Assembly (NCBI GenBank): GCA_937894165.1
Contig: CALCSX010000293.1
Span: forward strand, 1-22,362
DNA length: 22,362 nucleotides
Source of the DNA: an uncultured Saprospiraceae bacterium
GTDB taxonomy: Bacteria; Bacteroidota; Bacteroidia; Chitinophagales; Saprospiraceae
Direction: 5' to 3'
This document shows, in pieces, positions 7,551 through 15,171 of the stretch (its first letter is position 1; each line of letters begins with the position of its first letter). The translations under genes and the position numbers were made by a program. The notes beneath the pieces were generated by a model. It was not told the DNA's origin. It did not search any database and saw only the letters and a list, made by a program, of their open reading frames with translations.

Positions 7551-7925
7551 ATGAAAAATTCAATTTATAAAATAGGCGCAGGTATATTGGCCGGTGTGGC
7601 AGCAGGTTTATACCTAAATTCTGAAAGTGGAAAAAGATTTCGTAGAGATGTTGGAATGAAATTGGAAGATTCCAAAGCCCAACTAAGTGAAAGAATAAAT
7701 CAAAAAGCCTCGCAAGCAGGTTCTTTTCTCCAGAACAAAATGAATCAAGTTCAAGGTTCCGTAAACAATGCCTTTGATATGGCAGATGAAAAGATTAATT
7801 CTACCGGTGAAATTATCAGAGATAAAGAGGAAAATATGAAAGAAGGATTTAATGCAGGCATTGAGCAAGCGAAGAAAAACCTTAAAGACCATGAAAATGC
7901 AGTTAAGGATGCTTTTAAACATTAA
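7551..7925 (+). CDS. YtxH-domain small membrane protein
   Basis: The 124-residue protein has one N-terminal hydrophobic glycine/alanine-rich segment at about residues 6-22 (IGAGILAGVAAGLYL), directly followed by SESGKRFRRDVG. This matches the YtxH pattern (GxxxGxxxGxLxAPxSGxxxR). The rest is a charged amphipathic helix (about 35-120) rich in Lys, Glu, Gln and Asn, probably a cytoplasmic coiled coil. Proteins of this type (B. subtilis YtxH; E. coli YqjD is similar in layout) accumulate in stress or stationary phase; the biochemical role is unknown. It is the first gene of a three-gene cassette; the next gene begins 39 bp downstream. Confidence 0.88.
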   Translation: MKNSIYKIGAGILAGVAAGLYLNSESGKRFRRDVGMKLEDSKAQLSERINQKASQAGSFLQNKMNQVQGSVNNAFDMADEKINSTGEIIRDKEENMKEGFNAGIEQAKKNLKDHENAVKDAFKH

Positions 7926-7964
7926 TTCCAAATCTGATTCTCAAATTTAAAGCCCTATATAATA

Positions 7965-8318
7965 ATGAGTGATTCTAATTTCAGAAAAAAGGCCGGAGAA
8001 ATATATACCTACGCAGAACAATATGTTGAAGCTAAAGTAGAATTAACTAAGCTACAAATAAGTGAAAAAATAGCAAAGATTAGCTCCATTTTTATCAGTA
8101 TGTTAATAATAGCTCTATTTGTAGTCTTAACTTTCCTTTTTTTTCTCGTCACTTTAACTATATGGCTGGGAGAGCAATTAGATTCCTATCTGTTAGCATT
8201 TGGGTATGTGACATTAGGACTTTTAATTATTTCCCTGATCTCTGTATTTTTGAGAAAGAAAATTTTAGAAGCACCTTTAATAAATGGCATAATTAAGAAA
8301 CTGTATGATGACGAGTGA
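7965..8318 (+). CDS. DUF1469 / phage-holin-3_6-like inner membrane protein (YqjE-like)
   Basis: This 117-residue protein has a soluble helical N-terminus with YVEAKVELTKLQISEKI (about residues 20-36), then two long membrane segments at about 42-68 and 74-96, and a charged C-terminus (LRKKI...KKLYDDE). This is the layout of the DUF1469 / Phage_holin_3_6 family, which includes E. coli YqjE. Despite the holin name, chromosomal members beside YtxH/DUF883 genes are not linked to phage, and no phage gene is near. It lies between the YtxH-like gene and a small gene it overlaps by 14 bp, so the last two are probably translationally coupled. Confidence 0.87.
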   Translation: MSDSNFRKKAGEIYTYAEQYVEAKVELTKLQISEKIAKISSIFISMLIIALFVVLTFLFFLVTLTIWLGEQLDSYLLAFGYVTLGLLIISLISVFLRKKILEAPLINGIIKKLYDDE

Positions 8319-8613
8319 TATAAAAAAAAGAGTAAGCAATCTTAAAGAATTAAGAGCTGAAAAATTACGATTACAATCTCAGATAGATTATACTAAAGAG
8401 ATGCTGGCAATCAATCTTAGTTTTAAGTCGCTTAAGAGTACGGCACTTAACAGCTTACCCGTCAGTGTTAACGCGATGATCTCATCAGGTTTGACTAATT
8501 CCCTTCTTAGAAAGAATAAAGGGATTAAAGGGGCTATGCTAGGTTTTCTAGTACCACTCGTGGTGCCCCATATAAGTAGGTTGGTCATGAAAATGATCAA
8601 TAAGAATAAATAA
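8305..8613 (+). CDS. Small hypothetical protein, third gene of the YtxH/DUF1469 cassette
   Basis: The 102-residue frame starts at ATG 8305 (or the next codon, ATG 8308) inside the end of the DUF1469 gene, overlapping by 14 bp. Residues about 9-38 form a basic helical, possibly coiled-coil stretch (KELRAEKLRLQSQIDYTKEML). A moderately hydrophobic stretch follows at about 76-95 (GAMLGFLVPLVVPHISRLVM) and may associate with the membrane. I do not recognise a family. Its place after a DUF1469 gene parallels yqjK in enterobacteria, but I see no clear sequence likeness. Overlap, shared strand and the terminator right behind it support a real gene. Confidence 0.75.
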   Translation: MMTSDIKKRVSNLKELRAEKLRLQSQIDYTKEMLAINLSFKSLKSTALNSLPVSVNAMISSGLTNSLLRKNKGIKGAMLGFLVPLVVPHISRLVMKMINKNK

Positions 8614-8622
8614 TTTTGATAA

Positions 8623-8650
8623 AATAGTGCAGGGTAAAATCTGCACTATT
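8623..8650. terminator. Bidirectional terminator between the YtxH cassette and the FUSC gene
   Basis: AATAGTGCAG (8623-8632) and CTGCACTATT (8641-8650) are a perfect 10-bp stem with an 8-base loop, followed on the plus strand by CTTTTAT. The right arm contains the FUSC stop codon (8646-8648), so the same hairpin can also mark the 3' end of the minus-strand message. Confidence 0.82.
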
Positions 8651-10796
8651 CTTTTATATGCATACTGATACTTTCCATTCTGGAACTTAAATTATAAATC
8701 CACAATAATTGATCCTCTAATTCCTGATTTGGATTAACTGCAATTTCATTTCTATTTTTATCGAAAATCTCCTTCTTTAATAGAGACAACTCATTTTGCT
8801 TATGTTCCAATAATTTATTATTGGAGGAGAATTTAAGTTCTGAAATTTCTAATTGTAATTCAATAGCCTTAATAATATTTACAAAATTATCATTGGTTAC
8901 TTTCTCATTTACAACAGTATATAAACTAATGATTGCCAAGTAAATTGTATGGTTTAAGGTCACCAATTCCTGCCACTTAGATCGATTTATCTTTTTAGTA
9001 TCCGGTTCTTGAAGTAATTTTTGAAATGCTGAATTCGAATTAGCATTTGAGATAGTCGCATTTTTTCGCAAACTTTTGTAATTGATTATATAATCCGCAT
9101 TGCTCTTAAAACTAATTATCCCCTTAAATAATAACCTGTTATCTCTTAAAGATTGTTGGATTAGATTTGGTAATGTTAATATTTCTTTGGCCGGCAAGAA
9201 ACCTACATTAAAAATCCACGCAAAAGCCCCTCCCATAATAGTATCGAAAACCCTTAATCCTACTACCGAAAATAATTCCGGTTCAATAATACCATAAAGA
9301 AAAACTACAAAAAGCGTTGTAAAGAATACTCCAATTCTATAGTTTCGATTATTAAAAATAAATGATAAAAATATACTTATTGATAATAAAGAAAGAAGAA
9401 TACTTGTTGGTGGATCGAAAAACAGGATTAACAAGGCTACTATCCCTCCCACTACTGTCCCGACAATTCTTTGGTACATTCGCTCGGTAGTCAAGCCATA
9501 AGAGGGTCGCATGATAACTATTATAGTTAACAGGACCCAGTACGCATTCTGAATTAATAAAAATTCAGTGGCTATAAAGGCCAAAAATAAACATATACTT
9601 AATCTGCCGGCATACCTGAAAAAATTTGAATTAAGACTTAAATTATCTACAAATCGCTGGAAGCTGTAATCCTCTTTTGTTTGAAATTTTCTTAGGTTAA
9701 GTTTAGCAATTTCCTGCCTTGTCTGTTGAGTTTGAAAGTTAGCAGCAATTGATATTGACTCAATCCTTCTATTCACTCTATCAGTAAAAACAGCCATAGA
9801 ATCCAACAATTGTACAAGCTCCGGAAAACGATCTCCATATTTTTCTGAATAAGCCAAGACCTCTTCCTTAAAATCCTTGCCAAAATTTAAGGTATCACTT
9901 ACAGAATTGATATTTCTCTTTAATCTAAAATTAGCTTCAATTTTTAATAGATTTTTTTCGAGACTGTACACCCATTTAATATATAACTTAAGAGGTTTTG
10001 TTTTAACTACTTCCGGAGTTATCAAATCATAATTATACACTGTTGCTAATGCCAGATCCGTGAGGTCAACCAATTCGATAAACAATACTACAAGAGATCT
10101 TGACAAATTAGACCTTCCACTGATGGCAGACCTATTCTTAAGTAGAACCTCTCGAATTTGCTCATGACCGTTGCTTATTTCCACATGCTTATTCAATAAG
10201 TCGAGCATAAGTAATTTAGATTCACTCTTCCCTTCAAGCAAAGCTCTGCGCAATCCAAAATAAGATGCGATTTGCCTGATCGATGTTCCTAAGGCGTCAA
10301 TTGTTTGATGATATGGATTAACACCATACATAGTAATCGAAAGCAAGGCATACCACAGACCTCCCACTCCATGCCAGGCAGCGTTTATTAATGGTTCATT
10401 AAAACTAGAATGGCCTCCCATTGCCAATACTAATGCAATTAATCCTGAAAAAGCTAAATTTGTCCCCCGTGCTCCGTAAATAGTGAGCATGGAAAGAACA
10501 AAACTTAGAAGCAAAATAATAATGGATAGAAAATAAATATTCAATTGAATTTCTCCAATTAATAAAAAAACCAAAAAGACAACAAGCACCGATAAACCAT
10601 TTCCGATAATTTTATGACGCAATAAACCCGGGGTATCTGTAATACCGACCAAAAAAGCTCCACTCGCAATAGCCAGCCCTACATCCAAATATCCTAAATA
10701 CCCCAACAGAGAAGCAGGCAATAAGATACTTATAGTAAGTCTTAGCGCTTTACTGACATCAGTGAATGAAAAAGGTGCAAATAATTTATATAACAT
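8646..10796 (-). CDS. FUSC-family integral membrane protein (YccS/YhfK-like)
   Basis: The 716-residue protein has two hydrophobic blocks, each with about five to six membrane spans, at about residues 15-145 and 390-515. The first is followed by a long cytoplasmic helical region (about 170-385) and the second by a C-terminal soluble domain. The second block carries the FUSC signature around AYWVLLTIIVIMRPSYGLTT and RIVGTVVGGIVALLILF. This tandem layout matches the YccS/FUSC proteins, related to AaeB aromatic-acid efflux and aluminium-activated malate transporters; the substrate is unknown. Length fits (about 700-750 aa). The ATG at 10794-10796 lies only 15 bp downstream of the rpoC terminator stem, so no ordinary promoter fits between them. 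The gene ends inside a bidirectional hairpin. Confidence 0.9.
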   Translation of the reverse strand: MLYKLFAPFSFTDVSKALRLTISILLPASLLGYLGYLDVGLAIASGAFLVGITDTPGLLRHKIIGNGLSVLVVFLVFLLIGEIQLNIYFLSIIILLLSFVLSMLTIYGARGTNLAFSGLIALVLAMGGHSSFNEPLINAAWHGVGGLWYALLSITMYGVNPYHQTIDALGTSIRQIASYFGLRRALLEGKSESKLLMLDLLNKHVEISNGHEQIREVLLKNRSAISGRSNLSRSLVVLFIELVDLTDLALATVYNYDLITPEVVKTKPLKLYIKWVYSLEKNLLKIEANFRLKRNINSVSDTLNFGKDFKEEVLAYSEKYGDRFPELVQLLDSMAVFTDRVNRRIESISIAANFQTQQTRQEIAKLNLRKFQTKEDYSFQRFVDNLSLNSNFFRYAGRLSICLFLAFIATEFLLIQNAYWVLLTIIVIMRPSYGLTTERMYQRIVGTVVGGIVALLILFFDPPTSILLSLLSISIFLSFIFNNRNYRIGVFFTTLFVVFLYGIIEPELFSVVGLRVFDTIMGGAFAWIFNVGFLPAKEILTLPNLIQQSLRDNRLLFKGIISFKSNADYIINYKSLRKNATISNANSNSAFQKLLQEPDTKKINRSKWQELVTLNHTIYLAIISLYTVVNEKVTNDNFVNIIKAIELQLEISELKFSSNNKLLEHKQNELSLLKKEIFDKNRNEIAVNPNQELEDQLLWIYNLSSRMESISMHIKE

Positions 10797-10797
10797 A

Positions 10798-10834
10798 TTG
10801 TAAAAATAAAACGGGATCCCAAATTGAGATCCCG
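10798..10834 (-). terminator. Intrinsic terminator after rpoC
   Basis: On the minus strand CGGGATC and GATCCCG (10834-10828 and 10818-10812) form a perfect 7-bp GC-rich stem with a 9-base loop. TTTTATTTTT follows directly. It starts 28 bp after the rpoC stop and should end the long ribosomal-protein/RNA-polymerase transcript. Confidence 0.88.
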
Positions 10835-10862
10835 CTATTATTTCAAATTCTAAACATGGTCA

Positions 10863-13800
10863 TTAATCCATTTCTTCTACAATTACTTCTTCCTCTCTAC
10901 CATCCTCAGATTTTCTTAAGACTATCAGATCTCTAAATCTTTTGAAGCCTGTTCCCGCAGGAATTCTCTTACCAACGATCACATTTTCCTTCAAACCTGC
11001 TAAGTAATCTTGTTTTGCTCCAATGGCAGCAGTACTCAATACTTTAGTAGTTTCCTGGAATGAAGCAGCTGAAATCCATGATTCTGTACCCAATGAAGAT
11101 CGAGTAATACCTTGTAACATCATGGTCGATGTAGAAGCTACAGCATCGCGATATTCAACAAGCTTCTTGTCATTACGCTTTAAGAAAGAATTCTCTTCTC
11201 TTAATTGACGTAAAGTTACTAATTGTCCGGCTTTCAATTTCACTGAATCTTTTGGATCTACAACTACTTTTTTGTCAAAAATCCAGTCATTTTGTTCAAT
11301 AAATTCAAATTTATCAATTGCTTCGCCTTCCAAGAATGTTGTATCTCCCGGATCTTCAATTCTAACTCTTCTCATCATCTGTCTGACGATAGTTTCAATA
11401 TGCTTGTCATTGATCGCAATACCCTGAGAACGATATACTTCTTGTACACCATTTACGAGATAAGACTGAACAGCAAATGGACCTTTTATAGCTAGAATAT
11501 CATTTGGAGCGACAGTTCCATCAGATAAGGCAGTTCCTGCTCTCACGAAGTCACCATCCTGAACTAATATGTGCTTCGATAAACCAATTAGATACTTTCT
11601 TCTTTGACCATCTTTCGCAACAACAGTTATTTCTCTGTTACCACGCTTGATTTTACCGAATTCAACAATTCCGTCAATTTCAGAAGTAACTGCAGGATTA
11701 GAAGGATTTCTCGCTTCAAAAAGCTCTGCTACCCTTGGTAAACCACCAGTAATATCCGAAATCTGACCTAACTTTCTTGGAATCTTTGCAATTCTTTGAC
11801 CGGCTACAACCTTTGCTCCATCCTCAACAGAAAGATAAGCTCCTACAGGAAGGTTGTATGTTTTCAATTCCTCATCTCCCTGAATTAAGCTAATAGCAGG
11901 AATGACTTTTTTATTCTTAGATTCAACAATTACTTTTTCTTCATATCCAGTCTGATCATCTCTCTCTCTTCGGAATGTCTGACCTTCAATAACATTATCG
12001 AATTTCACTTTACCCGAGAACTCAGAGATAATCAATGAGTTGAATGGATCCCATTCTACAAGCTTAGTTCCTTTTTTGATAGAAATTCCGTCCTTTACAA
12101 ATAAAGTCGAGCCATATGGAACGTGAGTATTCGAATATACTTTTCCTGTTTTTGCATCAACAACTCTGATTTCTCCCGTTCTGGAGATAACAGTTAAATT
12201 ATCATTGTACTCAAGGAACTTAATATTATCAAATACTACTTTTCCATCGAACTTAGCGATCACTTCAGATTCCGCCTTTGAAACTGAGGCAATACCACCC
12301 ACGTGGAATGTTCTCAATGTCAACTGTGTACCGGGCTCACCAATAGATTGTGCTGCAATAATTCCTACAGCATCACCTATTTCAGAAATTCTTCCTGAAG
12401 CAAGATTTTTACCATAACATTTTGTACAAACACCCTTTCTTGATTCACATGTCAAAACTGATCTGATAGTTACAGCTTCCACTCCTTCAGCTTCAATTCT
12501 CAATGCATCTTCTTCAGTAATGTAAACACCTGAATCCAAAAGAACTTCATCAGAAATTGGATGTAATATAGGATGAAGAGAAAATCTTCCTGCAATTCTG
12601 CCTGAAAGTGGTTCAACAATTTTGTCATTGTCCTTCAATGCAGAAGTTTCAATTCCTCTCAAAGTATTACAGTCATATTCATTGATTACAACATCCTGAG
12701 CTACGTCCACAAGTCTTCTTGTTAAGTAACCTGCATCCGCCGTTTTCAAAGCCGTATCCGCAAGACCCTTACGAGCTCCGTGAGTAGATATAAAGTACTC
12801 CAAAACTGACAAACCTTCAAGGAAATTCGCCAAAATGGGGTTTTCAATAATTGCTCCTCCTGTATCTCCTGATTTTCTTGGCTTAGCCATTAAACCTCTC
12901 AATCCACAAAGCTGCTTAATTTGTTGCTTGGAACCCCTAGCACCTGAGTGAAGCATCATATAAACCGAATTAAAACCTTCCTTGTGAACGGCAAGTTCCT
13001 TCATCAATTTATCAGTAATCATATTATCCGCAAATGTCCATCTGTCGATAATCTGATTGTAACGCTCATTATTGGTGATAAGACCCATATTATAGTTCTC
13101 CCATATTTCATCAACTTCTTCCTGAGCAGACTCAAGAACAGATAGACGGATAGAAGGACTTATTAAATCTCCCAAATTGAAAGATAATCCACCTTTAAAT
13201 GACCAGTAAAAACCTAACTCCTTAATTCCATCGAGGAATCCGGCAGCAACTTTAAAACTGGTTCTTTTAAGGATATCAGAGATTACCTTCTTAATATTCT
13301 TCTTTGTCAAAAGTTCATTTACATAAGGCTGTCCTTTCGGTACGGCCTTGTTGAAAAGTATTCTTCCAACAGTAGTATCAATTATTTCTTTACTATACGA
13401 ACCATCTTCATTTAATACCGGAATCATTACTTTCACCTCAGCATGCAATTCCACTACTCCTTCGTTGAAAGCTATTTCAACTTCTTCACTGGAATAAAAC
13501 TTCATTCCGGCACCCTTCACTTTTACTGATTCTGTGGATTTTTTCTCTTTCGTAAGATAATATAATCCCAAAACCATATCCTGTGAAGGCAAAGTAATCG
13601 GTGATCCATCCTGTGGATTCAACATATTATGTGCTGAAAGCATCAAAACTTGCGCTTCCAATATCGCAGCTTGGCTTAATGGAACGTGAACAGCCATTTG
13701 GTCACCGTCAAAATCCGCATTAAATGCACCACACACAAGAGGGTGCAACTGTATCGCTTTACCCTCAACTAATTGAGGTTGAAAAGCTTGAATTGAAAGT

Positions 13801-15137
13801 CTGTGAAGAGTCGGTGCTCTGTTTAATAAAACAGGGTGACCTTTCAATATATTCTCAAGAATTTCCCAAATTACCGGGTCTTTTTTATCTACTAATTTCT
13901 TAGCGGATTTCACAGTTTTCACAATACCTCTTTCAGTCAACTTTCGAATAATGAATGGCTTGAAAAGTTCCGCAGCCATAGCTTTCGGAATTCCACATTC
14001 ATGCAATTTCAAAGTAGGACCTACAACAATTACAGAACGACCTGAATAATCAACCCTTTTACCAAGCAAATTTTGACGGAAACGTCCTTGCTTACCTTTA
14101 AGGATATCACTCAAAGATTTCAAAGCCCTTCCACCTTCAGCTTTTACTGCATTTGATTTTCTCGAGTTATCAAATAATGAATCGACAGCCTCTTGAAGCA
14201 TTCTCTTTTCATTTCTAAGGATAACCTCAGGAGCCTTAATCTCGAGCAATCTTTTTAATCGATTGTTTCTGATAATTACTCTTCTATACAAATCATTAAG
14301 ATCTGAAGAAGCAAATCTACCACCATCCAAAGGCACTAATGGTCTTAATTCCGGTGGAATTACAGGTAAATACTCAATAATTGTCCATTCCGGCTTGTTT
14401 TCCATTCTGGTTTGCGCCTCGCGGAATGCCTCTACAACTCTAAGTCTTTTTAAAGCCTCAGATTTTCTTTGTTGTGAGCTTTCGTTAGCTGCCTGATGTC
14501 TCAATTCATAAGACAATTCATCAAGAGCTAATCTTTCTAATAAAGTCCTAACTGCTTCAGCACCCATTTCGGCGAGAAACTTATCAGGATGATTATTTTC
14601 CAAAAGTTGATTCTCTTTTGGAAGTGCATCTAGTTTTTCAAAATACTCTTCCTCTGAAAGCAAATCCATCTTGGCAACACCATCGCTTTCAAGAACACCC
14701 GGTTGGATGACTACATACCTTTCATAATAAACGATTGATTCCAATTTCTTGGAAGAAAGTCCTAAAAGATAGCCTATTTTGTTAGGCAAAGATTTGAAAA
14801 ACCAAATATGAACCACAGGAACTACCAATTTGATATGTCCCATTCTTTCACGACGGACCTTCTTTTCTGTTACCTCTACACCACAGCGGTCACAAACTAT
14901 ACCCTTATAACGGATACGCTTATATTTTCCACAGTAACACTCATAATCCTTCACAGGTCCGAAAATTCTCTCACAGAAAAGACCATCTCTCTCCGGCTTA
15001 TACGATCTATAATTAATGGTCTCAGGTTTCAGGACCTCACCAAAAGACCTTTCCAGAATTTGATCCGGAGAAGCCAAGCTAATGGTGATTTGGTCGAAGT
15101 TAACCCTTTGTTTATTTAAAGTTCTATTGAATGACAT
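10863..15137 (-). CDS. rpoC: DNA-directed RNA polymerase subunit beta'
   Basis: This 1424-residue protein is the largest core polymerase subunit; it holds the catalytic Mg and the clamp. The active-site motif NADFDGDQMAVH places the three metal-binding aspartates at D475, D477 and D479. The N-terminal zinc finger is C67, C69, C82, C85 (CYCGKYKR, then CDRCG). The second zinc site is C823 (YDCNT) with C897, C904, C907 (TCESRKGVCTKC). The switch and bridge-helix region (GARKGLADTALKTADAGYLTRRLVD) and the trigger-loop region (EPGTQLTLRTFHVGG) are intact. Length is normal for Bacteroidota. It starts 34 bp after the rpoB stop on the same message and is followed by a clear terminator. No frameshift or missing motif was seen. 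Confidence 0.99.
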   Translation of the reverse strand: MSFNRTLNKQRVNFDQITISLASPDQILERSFGEVLKPETINYRSYKPERDGLFCERIFGPVKDYECYCGKYKRIRYKGIVCDRCGVEVTEKKVRRERMGHIKLVVPVVHIWFFKSLPNKIGYLLGLSSKKLESIVYYERYVVIQPGVLESDGVAKMDLLSEEEYFEKLDALPKENQLLENNHPDKFLAEMGAEAVRTLLERLALDELSYELRHQAANESSQQRKSEALKRLRVVEAFREAQTRMENKPEWTIIEYLPVIPPELRPLVPLDGGRFASSDLNDLYRRVIIRNNRLKRLLEIKAPEVILRNEKRMLQEAVDSLFDNSRKSNAVKAEGGRALKSLSDILKGKQGRFRQNLLGKRVDYSGRSVIVVGPTLKLHECGIPKAMAAELFKPFIIRKLTERGIVKTVKSAKKLVDKKDPVIWEILENILKGHPVLLNRAPTLHRLSIQAFQPQLVEGKAIQLHPLVCGAFNADFDGDQMAVHVPLSQAAILEAQVLMLSAHNMLNPQDGSPITLPSQDMVLGLYYLTKEKKSTESVKVKGAGMKFYSSEEVEIAFNEGVVELHAEVKVMIPVLNEDGSYSKEIIDTTVGRILFNKAVPKGQPYVNELLTKKNIKKVISDILKRTSFKVAAGFLDGIKELGFYWSFKGGLSFNLGDLISPSIRLSVLESAQEEVDEIWENYNMGLITNNERYNQIIDRWTFADNMITDKLMKELAVHKEGFNSVYMMLHSGARGSKQQIKQLCGLRGLMAKPRKSGDTGGAIIENPILANFLEGLSVLEYFISTHGARKGLADTALKTADAGYLTRRLVDVAQDVVINEYDCNTLRGIETSALKDNDKIVEPLSGRIAGRFSLHPILHPISDEVLLDSGVYITEEDALRIEAEGVEAVTIRSVLTCESRKGVCTKCYGKNLASGRISEIGDAVGIIAAQSIGEPGTQLTLRTFHVGGIASVSKAESEVIAKFDGKVVFDNIKFLEYNDNLTVISRTGEIRVVDAKTGKVYSNTHVPYGSTLFVKDGISIKKGTKLVEWDPFNSLIISEFSGKVKFDNVIEGQTFRRERDDQTGYEEKVIVESKNKKVIPAISLIQGDEELKTYNLPVGAYLSVEDGAKVVAGQRIAKIPRKLGQISDITGGLPRVAELFEARNPSNPAVTSEIDGIVEFGKIKRGNREITVVAKDGQRRKYLIGLSKHILVQDGDFVRAGTALSDGTVAPNDILAIKGPFAVQSYLVNGVQEVYRSQGIAINDKHIETIVRQMMRRVRIEDPGDTTFLEGEAIDKFEFIEQNDWIFDKKVVVDPKDSVKLKAGQLVTLRQLREENSFLKRNDKKLVEYRDAVASTSTMMLQGITRSSLGTESWISAASFQETTKVLSTAAIGAKQDYLAGLKENVIVGKRIPAGTGFKRFRDLIVLRKSEDGREEEVIVEEMD

Positions 15138-15171
15138 ACATAGAGATTTAAAATGTTATCTCAAAAAATTT

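Noticed and set aside
7965..8318. Phage origin suggested by the holin-like family name
   Set aside because: No other phage gene, integrase or attachment repeat is near, and DUF1469 proteins beside YtxH-like genes are ordinary chromosomal genes.
15143..15162. GAGAT/ATCTC hairpin between rpoB and rpoC
   Set aside because: A 5-bp AT-rich stem with a 10-base loop is within chance for this DNA.
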